Positions 30,109 through 38,072 of a stretch of 64,000 nucleotides of DNA are shown piece by piece (positions within the stretch are counted from its first letter, which is position 1; every line of letters starts with the position of its first letter). Position numbers and translations under genes: made by a program. This stretch comes from Aestuariibacter sp. GS-14 (GTDB lineage Bacteria > Pseudomonadota > Gammaproteobacteria > Enterobacterales > Alteromonadaceae): assembly GCF_006494365.1 (NCBI RefSeq), contig NZ_VHIP01000002.1:434001-498000 (forward strand). Reading direction: 5' to 3'. The notes beneath the pieces are model-generated. The model saw nothing but the letters and a program-made list of their open reading frames with translations, did not search any database and was not told the origin of the DNA.

Positions 30109-32890
30109 TCGATTTTTCGCGCCTTCCCATAATAGTAACGACCCGGATACCCGGTTAAAAGCCATTGAAAAATTATCGCCCGATTCGCAAAACGAAAAGC
30201 GCATTTTGCACGAATTGGCATTTAATGATGACGATGAGCGCGTAAGTCTTGCTGCTTTAGAGAAGCTTGACACATTTGCATTGTGGCTCAAGATGTCTCA
30301 AATTGCGCGCAACCCTCGCTTGCGCGGTGCCGCTCAGGCCAAAGTCGAATGCGCTCTTATCGACGGGTCGCAACAACTTAGTCAGAAAGAAGCTAAGGAA
30401 TACTTGCTGAAATCCGCTCCGGCTGAGCAGGTTTTACGCTGTTTGCCATTAATGACCGAATTACACGATGATGAATCATTTGTATTGCAGGCTATTGAGC
30501 GGGTAGGTAAAGCAGCATTGTATTTTGACTTGATGACGTTAACCCCGTCATCAGGACTAAAGCGGTGTCTGGTGAATAACTGTGTTGAAGTAGAGTTGCT
30601 GTTAAAAGCGCTTAAAAAATGCAGTGACAATGAAACCGAAGCACTCATTCAGGCGCGTATAGAAGTACTCAAACAGCTGGCGCAAAAGCCCGTCGATGTC
30701 GCCAGGAATTGCACAATGGTTCTGTCGAAAATGCAGGCGTTGCTCGACAAATCAGACTATCTGCTGGTGCACAATCAGTTTAGCGCACTCAACGATGAGT
30801 ACCAGACTTCAATAGTAGAATTCCACTGCCTGGATGTAACTACTCGTGAAGCGTTTGAGCAAAAATATCACACGATTGCAGACAAACTGCATCGGCATTT
30901 AGCGCGCCTGGAAGGTCCCTGGCGTGAGGCTCAGCAGGCGGGCGCTCACCGCGAGGCTAAGCAGCAAGTAGCCGAAACTGTAGAACGGGTAAAGCAGTAT
31001 CACAACAAACTTCAGGGTGAACAACTGCTGAGTTTGAGTCTGGGTGAGGTGAGCGAATTTCAGCAAGCAGTGAAAGCCGCCGAAGCTGCAATTGAAGCAC
31101 TACAAGCCTTCGAAGCGCCTGCTGAAGAAATTGAAAGCCTGCTGGAAAGCTATCGACATATCTGGGACAGCTTGCCGGCGCTGCAGCGTCAGGTTACTGA
31201 GTTGCAGGCGCAATTACAGCGTTGGAAGCAAGAGGCCGAATCCGGTGACGAAGATTCAACCACCCTGAACGCCGACAATATCCAGCAAACGTGGAAACAA
31301 TGCACCAGTGAAATGGTGGTGGTGCCTTCATTTTTGCTAACCCAGTGGAAAGCGCTGAATAAATTGCTCAATGCACAAAAGCAAAAGCAGCAAGCAGAGC
31401 AACAGTCGGCGTTAAAAGCCTGCCGTAAGCACATCAACATCATTGATAATTTGATTGTGCAAGGCAAGTTTAAGTCGGCTATGGTCAGGTTTGCTAAGTT
31501 GTCTGAAATTTATCAGCAAATGCCCGTTGCCACTCAACAAGTAATTGAAAAGCGGTATCTCCAGATTGAAGCCGATATTGCCCGACTGGAAGGCTGGCAA
31601 AACTACATTGCTGCACCGCGTAAACCACAACTGATTGAGCAGGCTCAGGCACTGGTTGCAACCACCGATACCGACATGCCAGGGCGCGCTAAGGCAGTAA
31701 AAGTACTTCGCCAACAATGGCAAAGTTTAGGTAGCACGGGGAGCGATGATGACGAATCACTAAACCAACAGTTTAACGCGTTGTTGGAAGAAGCCTTTGT
31801 CCCATGTCGTGTCTATTTCGCTGAATTGGAGACTGCACAGGCGAACGCTGCCGAAGAGCGTTTACAGCTGATATCGGCATTGTCTGCACTAATTGAAGAC
31901 ACGGTGGAGCAATCAGATCGCTACACCCGTTTTGAAGCGCTGAAAAAACAATGGCAGCAGGCTCCGCAAACCGATGCAGAGCGTTACAGCCAGCTTCGGA
32001 CGCAGTGGGATGCAGTAAGCGAGCAGGTTAACAACCTGTTGTCTCCTTGGATCCAGCGTAACCGCGAAATTAAAGAGCAACTGGTAAGCCAGACTGAGGC
32101 ATTGAGTAAAGCCGACAATGCCATTGAAGCCAGCGAGCAGGCAAAGGCGCTTCAACAGCAGTGGAAGCAAACCGGTCCTGCGGGCAAGCGTGTTGAATCT
32201 AAATTGTGGTTTGCGTTTAAAGCGGCCAATGATGACGTGTTTGCCAGAGCAAAGTCACAGCAACAGCAAGCGCGTCACCAACAACGCTCGGAGTCACAAC
32301 AATGGCTGCAAGCGCTGGATAAATTGAAGGCAGAGATCGACGATGCCGCGCAGGCTTCTCAGCAAACGGCGCTGGATTCACTGGCTGATTCGCTGTCTAA
32401 GATGTCGATGAATCCCAAGGAGCGCAAAGGTCTGGAGTTGCAACTGCGCAAAGTACAATCGACCTTACAGGATGCGCTTACGTTGCAACAGCATGAGTTG
32501 TGGGGCGAGCAAATTGATGTCGTTATTGATGAAATCAGTAAACAACAGGGAACTGATGCAGGCAGTTTGTCTGAACAGGCACCGGATTTACCTAACAGTT
32601 GGTGGAAGGGCAGTGCATTGCAAAACGAGGAAGCATTACAACACGATTTGCTGATGCTTGAGGTACTGGCGCAACTACCTTCCCCAGCTGAATACGAGTC
32701 TGCGCGTTCAACGGTGCAATTGCAATTAATGCAAAGCAAACTGAGTGGTAATGCGTTGCCTGAGCCTAACGTGCTTATTGCGGGGTTAATTGCCAGTGCA
32801 GGCGCGTTTGAATCGTCGACTGGCGCAGGCTGGGAGCAGCGTTTGCGTGATATTCTGAGCTATTACGTGTTGCCGGTGGCGGGGGTGTAA
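30098..32890 (+). CDS. DUF349 domain protein, long coiled-coil (930 aa)
   Basis: Cytoplasmic, highly charged, Gln/Glu/Ala-rich protein. The N-terminal quarter is HEAT-like (DPDTRLKAIEKLSPDSQNEK, NDDDERVSLAALEKL). The centre and C-terminal half hold long coiled coils and several DUF349 repeats, recognisable by Trp-containing blocks such as LRQQWQSLG, LKKQWQQAP, LRTQWDAV and LQQQWKQTG. No enzyme motif or membrane segment is visible. Long DUF349 proteins are common in Alteromonadales and Vibrio; a structural or scaffolding role is an inference. Its stop overlaps the next start by one base (TAATG). Confidence 0.88.
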   Translation: MIFSRFFAPSHNSNDPDTRLKAIEKLSPDSQNEKRILHELAFNDDDERVSLAALEKLDTFALWLKMSQIARNPRLRGAAQAKVECALIDGSQQLSQKEAKEYLLKSAPAEQVLRCLPLMTELHDDESFVLQAIERVGKAALYFDLMTLTPSSGLKRCLVNNCVEVELLLKALKKCSDNETEALIQARIEVLKQLAQKPVDVARNCTMVLSKMQALLDKSDYLLVHNQFSALNDEYQTSIVEFHCLDVTTREAFEQKYHTIADKLHRHLARLEGPWREAQQAGAHREAKQQVAETVERVKQYHNKLQGEQLLSLSLGEVSEFQQAVKAAEAAIEALQAFEAPAEEIESLLESYRHIWDSLPALQRQVTELQAQLQRWKQEAESGDEDSTTLNADNIQQTWKQCTSEMVVVPSFLLTQWKALNKLLNAQKQKQQAEQQSALKACRKHINIIDNLIVQGKFKSAMVRFAKLSEIYQQMPVATQQVIEKRYLQIEADIARLEGWQNYIAAPRKPQLIEQAQALVATTDTDMPGRAKAVKVLRQQWQSLGSTGSDDDESLNQQFNALLEEAFVPCRVYFAELETAQANAAEERLQLISALSALIEDTVEQSDRYTRFEALKKQWQQAPQTDAERYSQLRTQWDAVSEQVNNLLSPWIQRNREIKEQLVSQTEALSKADNAIEASEQAKALQQQWKQTGPAGKRVESKLWFAFKAANDDVFARAKSQQQQARHQQRSESQQWLQALDKLKAEIDDAAQASQQTALDSLADSLSKMSMNPKERKGLELQLRKVQSTLQDALTLQQHELWGEQIDVVIDEISKQQGTDAGSLSEQAPDLPNSWWKGSALQNEEALQHDLLMLEVLAQLPSPAEYESARSTVQLQLMQSKLSGNALPEPNVLIAGLIASAGAFESSTGAGWEQRLRDILSYYVLPVAGV

Positions 32891-33105
32891 TGCAAAACGC
32901 TATCGAGTACGCGTTTGAAAGCCAGCCTCAGGCATACCGTTTTCTAAATACCGCTAAACACCTCCAGGCCGATAACCTGAAGGTGAAGTACGGTCAGAGC
33001 AATTTTCACGTTAAAGTGTCGTATCGGATTAAAACCGGTGGTTTTGATACCATGCTAGCGCAATTAGACGAGTTGGCACTGGAAATGGGTGGCAGCGAAG
33101 TCTGA
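32890..33105 (+). CDS. small conserved-looking protein (71 aa)
   Basis: 71 residues: MQNAIEYAFESQPQAYRF, then a beta-rich segment (VKYGQSNFHVKVSYRIKTGGFDTM) and a short helix (AQLDELALEMGG). It starts on the last base of the DUF349 stop codon, so translational coupling supports it as a real gene. The family is not recognised. It ends 12 bases before the stop of the convergent DUF2797 gene. Confidence 0.72.
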   Translation: MQNAIEYAFESQPQAYRFLNTAKHLQADNLKVKYGQSNFHVKVSYRIKTGGFDTMLAQLDELALEMGGSEV

Positions 33106-33117
33106 CACCCGTTTTTG

Positions 33118-33951
33118 CTATACCGTCAGCGTTACTTTATATCCGGCAAATTTGCGGATATTAATTACCCTGTCTTCATCCAGGATCCAGTACTGGCCTT
33201 TTATGCCAGTCAGAACACCGCTGAATTGCGGTGTTTTGTCCAGGTTCAGCGATTTAATTTTCACTGGATAAGTATCAACCGGATAACTAATTGTGTGCAG
33301 TGTGTCGTCTACCGGTGCGAACGCCTGTAAACCCTTCTCCTGAGCAATCTTGTTCAACTCATCATCGAGTTCTGCCAGCAAACGTTGTTTCAGGGCGGTT
33401 AAATCCTGATGCTCAGCCGGGCCTTTAAGCATGGTTCGCCAATTGGTTTTATCACCAATAAACTGGGTGCAGAGTTTTTCAATACGCCCACTGGTTAATC
33501 TGTCTGGTACGCGCAACATAACGGTTGCCTGAGTCGCCCCCTGATCTATCCAACGACTGGATATGCCATCGCTAACGTGGCGGGTGATTCCCACTTTCAT
33601 GTTCCCGGTATTGGCAAGGTATACGAAGTGATCCGATAAACAATGTGTTTCACCCCATTGCGGATCGCGGCAGGTACCTTGTTGATAGTGACACAACTCC
33701 GGTTTAATAATGCAGGTATCGCATTCCGCGAGCTTCATCATGCAAGGGTAGCAGTAGCCCTGATTAAAGCTTTTTTTTGTGGTTCGTTCACAATTTACAC
33801 AATGAATTTCACCATGGTAGGTTAAGTCTACAGACTGGCCTATCAGGTCGTTCATGTCGATATCGTGCCCGCCAAGAGCGAGCGTATACTGAGCTACGCA
33901 ATCGTTGCTGGCGCTCACCCGCATTTTACTTAAGTTACCGCTGTATTGCAT
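33118..33951 (-). CDS. DUF2797 family protein
   Basis: 277 residues. A cysteine-rich zinc-binding section includes HCVNCERTTKKSFNQGYCYPC (ligands C51, C54, C67, C70) and further cysteines in LAECDTCIIKPELCHYQQGTCRDPQWGETHC. This is followed by the DUF2797 hallmark VYLANTGNMKVGITR and a SRWIDQGATQATVMLR block resembling a GIY-YIG-like fold. Members are conserved in gammaproteobacteria without known function; nucleic-acid binding is only a guess. It ends close to the asparaginase gene that lies upstream on the same strand. Confidence 0.88.
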   Translation of the reverse strand: MQYSGNLSKMRVSASNDCVAQYTLALGGHDIDMNDLIGQSVDLTYHGEIHCVNCERTTKKSFNQGYCYPCMMKLAECDTCIIKPELCHYQQGTCRDPQWGETHCLSDHFVYLANTGNMKVGITRHVSDGISSRWIDQGATQATVMLRVPDRLTSGRIEKLCTQFIGDKTNWRTMLKGPAEHQDLTALKQRLLAELDDELNKIAQEKGLQAFAPVDDTLHTISYPVDTYPVKIKSLNLDKTPQFSGVLTGIKGQYWILDEDRVINIRKFAGYKVTLTV

Positions 33952-33961
33952 TGGTGTACCT

Positions 33962-34999
33962 TTATTCAGTGAGTTCGCCGCGCAGGTTGTGTGTGAGTGC
34001 GTGTTTAAGCGCTTCTACCGTCAGCGATTGGCTAAGCAGACAGTGCAGCTTGGCCAGCGTTGCTTCCGGCGTCATATCATGCCCGGATACTACACCTATC
34101 TGCGATAAGCCATGGCCGGTTTTATAGCCACCCATGTTAACTTTTCCCCGCAAACACTGGGTACAGTTGATTACCACTATGTCGCGCTCGGCGGCCAGTT
34201 TAAGCTGAGCAAGCAAGGCGGGATTTTGCGGCGCATTGCCAACACCATAACTCAGCAGGATCAGCGCATTTACCGGTTGTTGAATGGTGTTTTCAATTAC
34301 CGCAGGTGATATACCCGGGTACAGGCTTACCAGTCCGATGGGTTGCGCCTTTACCGGATTCACTTTTAACGTATGGGGAGTGGGCAGTGTGATTTTGCCC
34401 GCTTTTACCCGAATGCTGATCCCGGCTTCCAGCAGCGGCGGGAAGTTCGGTGAGTCAAAGGCATCAAAGCCGTCTGCATCCACTTTACGGCTGCGATTTC
34501 CGCGCAGTAGCTTGTTATTGAAATATAAACTGACTTCCGCAATGGGATAATTGGCGGCAATATACAGGGCGTTAAGCAGGTTTTCCTGTCCGTCAGAACG
34601 CAGTTCTGCAAAGGGGATTTGTGAGCCGGTAATGATCACCGGCTTGCCCAGATTCTCCAGCATAAAACTCAATGCTGATGCTGTATACGCCATGGTATCG
34701 GTGCCATGCAGGATAATAAAACCGTCGTATTGGTCGTAATGATTGGCAATATCATCTGCAATATGTTGCCAGTCTGTCGGACTCATATCCGATGAGTCCA
34801 TTAGCTCATCGTATTCATGTAATGTGTAGAGTGGCATTTCTTCGCGGTGAAATTCCGGCATGTTAGCCAGCGTTTGTGCCAGAAAACCCGGAGCAGGTAC
34901 ATAACCTTGCGCCGATGGGCGCATACCGATTGTGCCGCCCGTGTAGGCAATATAAATGTGTTTACGCATAGTCTGTGTCGTTCTTGTATTTTTATTCAT
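33962..34999 (-). CDS. ansA: L-asparaginase I, cytoplasmic
   Basis: Hydrolyses asparagine to aspartate and ammonia. The 345 residues match E. coli AnsA: YIAYTGGTIGMRPSAQGYVP near the start (catalytic Thr in TGGTIG), ILHGTDTMAYTASALSFMLENL (second catalytic Thr), and NCTQCLRGKVNMGGYKTG near the end. No signal peptide is present. The ATG at 34999 has a plausible AAGG. An ATG ten codons later (MRKHIYIAYT) aligns better with E. coli but lacks a ribosome site, so the start is uncertain within these two. Confidence 0.94.
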   Translation of the reverse strand: MNKNTRTTQTMRKHIYIAYTGGTIGMRPSAQGYVPAPGFLAQTLANMPEFHREEMPLYTLHEYDELMDSSDMSPTDWQHIADDIANHYDQYDGFIILHGTDTMAYTASALSFMLENLGKPVIITGSQIPFAELRSDGQENLLNALYIAANYPIAEVSLYFNNKLLRGNRSRKVDADGFDAFDSPNFPPLLEAGISIRVKAGKITLPTPHTLKVNPVKAQPIGLVSLYPGISPAVIENTIQQPVNALILLSYGVGNAPQNPALLAQLKLAAERDIVVINCTQCLRGKVNMGGYKTGHGLSQIGVVSGHDMTPEATLAKLHCLLSQSLTVEALKHALTHNLRGELTE

Positions 35000-35142
35000 T
35001 GTAGCAAGCCTTGCTGCGCTGGGTACAGTCAGTCGTTATAAACCTGAGGAATAACTCGAATATGCGATTTTTTTATATTAATCTATTCGATTATTGGTTT
35101 TTTAGCCGATAGACAGAAAAGCAGTGTATACAGGATTAAAGC

Positions 35143-35928
35143 ATGGCGGTAAAAGCGGGAAGTTTGGTGTGTGTAGGCCCTGGTATTGTGCTTGGTGCGC
35201 ACATGTCAGAGCGGTGTCGGAATCATATTTCCCAGGCCGATGTAGTGTTCAGTAGTTGTCATCCGGTGATTGAAAAGTGGATTGCTACCATGCACCCGGA
35301 TGTCCGTTCATTGCAAGGGCTGTACGGTAAAAATAAAGACCGCGGACAAACCTACACAGAAATGCAACAAGCACTGATGGATGCAGTTCGCAGCGGGCTG
35401 CGGGTTGTAGGTGTGTTTTACGGTCATCCGGGGGTGTTTGCACAGGTACCGCATGCCGCAATAAAACAGGCAAGGGAAGAGGGCTTTACCGCATGGATGG
35501 AACCGGGGATTTCTGCTGATGCGTGTTTATATGCAGACATGGGGATCGACCCAGGCGCCTATGGATGCCAGTCTTTTGAAACCAGCCAGTTTATGTTTTA
35601 CGAGCGCGTAATAGACCCAACTGCCTATCTGATATTATGGCAACTGGGGCATGCCGGGGATTTGTCGATGACACCAAAGCAAACCGGGCCGCAGGAGCGA
35701 ACTGTGCTTATGAACATGCTGCTGGAACACTATGCGCCTGATCATAAGATTGCGATATATGAATCTCCTTTTTTGCCAACGCAACAACCCAAAATAGTCT
35801 GGTTTTCGTTGCAAGAATTACCCAATGCAGACGTGTCACTCATTTCAACATTAGTGATTCCTCCGGGTAAAAAATTAAGGCCAAATCATGCGATTGTTGC
35901 GCAATTAAAATCGATTTCCGGCGCATAG
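35143..35928 (+). CDS. split-borosin-type peptide backbone N-methyltransferase (SonM-like)
   Basis: SAM-dependent enzyme of the tetrapyrrole-methylase fold, 261 residues. It resembles the alpha-N-methyltransferases of borosin RiPPs rather than cobalamin or RsmI enzymes. Visible are GSLVCVGPGIVLG (residues 6-18), the active-site run Y61...R67...Y71 in LYGKNKDRGQTYTEM (the Tyr/Arg/Tyr set expected in OphMA/SonM enzymes), SAM-site VFYGHPGVF (91-99), MEPGISADACLYADMGIDP (119-137), QSFETSQFMFY, and a late IAIYESPFLPTQQPKI. It lacks a fused peptide tail, so the substrate should be a separate protein; a 68-residue candidate gene follows after 56 bases. AGGA precedes the ATG. Resemblance to Shewanella SonM is by recalled sequence similarity; activity is inferred. 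Confidence 0.88.
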   Translation: MAVKAGSLVCVGPGIVLGAHMSERCRNHISQADVVFSSCHPVIEKWIATMHPDVRSLQGLYGKNKDRGQTYTEMQQALMDAVRSGLRVVGVFYGHPGVFAQVPHAAIKQAREEGFTAWMEPGISADACLYADMGIDPGAYGCQSFETSQFMFYERVIDPTAYLILWQLGHAGDLSMTPKQTGPQERTVLMNMLLEHYAPDHKIAIYESPFLPTQQPKIVWFSLQELPNADVSLISTLVIPPGKKLRPNHAIVAQLKSISGA

Positions 35929-35984
35929 CGTGGTAAAAAGAACGTTAGGCAATACAAACCCGAATGGATATAAAAGGTACAATA

Positions 35985-36191
35985 ATGACTGCTATTAAAA
36001 TTTTAGAAAAACTGGGTGTTGATCCTGCTTCTGATTTGTCACAATTGACTGAACAAGACCGCGCAGAATTAGAAGCGCTAATGGTATCTATGTCAGACAC
36101 TGAGAATCAACCCGCACTCACGATAGTCAAGCCAGATTCGCCTGAAGAGGAAAAGCCTAAAGAACCTAAACCCGAATCTGTTTCCGTTTAG
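35985..36191 (+). CDS. candidate borosin precursor peptide (68 aa)
   Basis: Small acidic peptide gene immediately after the methyltransferase. Residues 1-36 look like a compact helical recognition domain (MTAIKILEKLGVDP, LTEQDRAELEALMVSM). Then comes a short hydrophobic strand-like segment PALTIVKP (43-50), and finally a Pro/Glu/Lys tail (EEEKPKEPKPESVSV). Helical N-terminal domain plus a short aliphatic C-terminal core is the layout of split-borosin substrates, so L45, I47 and V48 are the natural candidates for N-methylation. ATG 35985 with AAGG eight bases upstream is preferred over ATG 35964. The assignment rests on position and layout, since the sequence is not clearly SonA-like. Confidence 0.65.
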   Translation: MTAIKILEKLGVDPASDLSQLTEQDRAELEALMVSMSDTENQPALTIVKPDSPEEEKPKEPKPESVSV

Positions 36192-36214
36192 TTGTTGGTG
36201 CATTAAGAAGCAGT

Positions 36215-37957
36215 ATGCATCGTCTATTTTGCGCATCCAGTGTTCTCTTTTTTGTGTTGAATTTATGGACACATTCTGCTTTTTGTCAAACTAACTACAG
36301 CTTTGAGTTAGCTGATATTGATCGAGGCCGTCTATCAAGTCCAGAGCAAAGCCGTGAGCGCCTCATTGCAATACCCATGAGTGCATTGAGTTCAGACGAG
36401 CGCGAGTATTATCAGTATTTGAGTGCGTATTTTCTTACCTTTGACGGCGATCTGGATGCTGTAATTACCGAGTATTCAGCGCTCCTGGAGATTACCAAGA
36501 ACGCCGATATTCGCATTCGCACACTTAGCTCTCTAATTAATTTACTTGGCGCTAAAAAACAATGGCAGGAAGGATTTTATCGTGTCGAAGAACTCCTGGC
36601 ACTCCTGCAGAAATACCCTGAATCAACGTATCGGCCGGCAGCATATATTGCGTTGGCATTGATATATAAGCAAATTAATCAGCCAGAAACCGCCTTACAC
36701 TTTGCCGAAAGAGCGTTGTCATTGGAAGACATCGACCTGTTTCACAAGTGTTTATCGATGGAAGTTAAGTTAGATTCAATTGTTAGCCTGGATTATAAAC
36801 AGCTTGTACTTTCTGATTTTACTGAAACGGATGCTGTTTGTAACGCCGCTGATCTCGATTATGAATTAGTTAACATTGCAATTTGGAAAATCAAGTGGCT
36901 TAAACAACAGGCCCGTTATCAGGAAGCATTAAATGTTGTTGAGCTTACCCTTGTTCAGACCGAAAAATTCCGCCAGGATTCCCAATTAATTGACTTGTAC
37001 AATGAGTACGCTTCTCTGTACCTGGCTTTGAAGCAATATGACAAGGCACAGCAATATGCTGAACTGGTGGCTGGTTTCGATAACATAGACAGTTTTGTTG
37101 GCGACAAGATCAAAATGTACGACGTGTTGCGCCAAATAGCTGAAGTAAAACAAGACTTCAATCAAGCTTATTATTATTTGAATGAAAAGCTGGCGCTTGA
37201 AAAAAGCATGTTTGAAAGCAAACTGGCAAATGAAATGGCTATTCAGAAAGCCTGGTTTGAAGTCGACGCCAAGCAAAGTCAGATTGAATTGTTAGACAAG
37301 CAAAATGACTTATTAAAAACGGAGTCTCAACTCACCACTGAACAACTGGAAAATTCGCTTCTTGCGTTGTCTTTAGTTTCTCTGCTTTTGGCAACCTTAT
37401 TGTTCTGGTCGTTTCGAAGCCGTAAAGTGCAGGCAAAACTGCGTTATTATGCACATACCGATGGTTTGACTAAAATTGCTAACCGTGGCTTCTTTACTGA
37501 AAGCGTAGAAAGTCTTCTGAGTCAGGCACAAAAAAACAACAATGCGGTGTCGTTGATCTTGTTGGATTTAGACCACTTTAAAAATATTAACGATACCTAT
37601 GGTCATCAGGTGGGTGATTGGGCGCTTATACAGGTTGCTGCTACTATTCGCGATAGTGTGACTGAAAATGCCATTGTAGGGCGATTGGGCGGCGAAGAAT
37701 TTGGTGTCGCTCTGATGGTGCAGGACAGCAGTGTTGGATTGCGGATCGCAGAAGAATGCCGGCAGGCAATTGATAATATCGATACCAATAAATCGGGCTA
37801 TAATTTTAAGCTCACCGTGAGCGCCGGGGTAGGGTGCAGTTCGCATGCCGGTTATAAACTCGATAATTTATATGCGGCAGCAGATTTAGCCTTGTATCAG
37901 TCGAAACAGTACGGCCGTAACCGGGTGTACGAATACTCTGCCAGTATGGCGTCGTAG
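36215..37957 (+). CDS. diguanylate cyclase with periplasmic helical-repeat sensor
   Basis: 580 residues. A signal peptide (about 1-24) is followed by a periplasmic all-helical region of about 330 residues with TPR-like repeats (e.g. PAAYIALALIYKQINQPETALHFAERALSL). A coiled-coil stretch, one membrane helix at about 382-402 and a cytoplasmic GGDEF domain follow. The active-site signature is GGEEF at 492-496 within IVGRLGGEEFGVAL, with the usual LDLDHFKNINDTYGH upstream. Both suggest an active c-di-GMP synthase. The RxxD inhibitory site before GGEEF is absent (TENA instead). The gene begins 23 bases after the candidate borosin precursor, so co-transcription is likely. Confidence 0.9.
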   Translation: MHRLFCASSVLFFVLNLWTHSAFCQTNYSFELADIDRGRLSSPEQSRERLIAIPMSALSSDEREYYQYLSAYFLTFDGDLDAVITEYSALLEITKNADIRIRTLSSLINLLGAKKQWQEGFYRVEELLALLQKYPESTYRPAAYIALALIYKQINQPETALHFAERALSLEDIDLFHKCLSMEVKLDSIVSLDYKQLVLSDFTETDAVCNAADLDYELVNIAIWKIKWLKQQARYQEALNVVELTLVQTEKFRQDSQLIDLYNEYASLYLALKQYDKAQQYAELVAGFDNIDSFVGDKIKMYDVLRQIAEVKQDFNQAYYYLNEKLALEKSMFESKLANEMAIQKAWFEVDAKQSQIELLDKQNDLLKTESQLTTEQLENSLLALSLVSLLLATLLFWSFRSRKVQAKLRYYAHTDGLTKIANRGFFTESVESLLSQAQKNNNAVSLILLDLDHFKNINDTYGHQVGDWALIQVAATIRDSVTENAIVGRLGGEEFGVALMVQDSSVGLRIAEECRQAIDNIDTNKSGYNFKLTVSAGVGCSSHAGYKLDNLYAAADLALYQSKQYGRNRVYEYSASMAS

Positions 37958-38072
37958 TTGAAGGGACGCGCTTGTAAACGATGAAAGGCACTAGAAAATC
38001 ATCGCGTTATTGCTATGATTGGTTGAGTCAGGCATGTCGGTTAGCTTACCCTGGTAGTGTTCAGATGTAACT

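Noticed and set aside
35143-35928. Cobalamin-precorrin or RsmI-type rRNA methyltransferase
   Set aside because: No cobalamin genes are near, the RsmI signature and C-terminal domain are missing, and the LYG...R...TY run with YGHPGVF and QSFETSQFMF fits borosin methyltransferases better.
37673-37685. RxxD c-di-GMP inhibitory site in the first cyclase
   Set aside because: The four residues at the expected position before GGEEF read TENA, so the site is not present.
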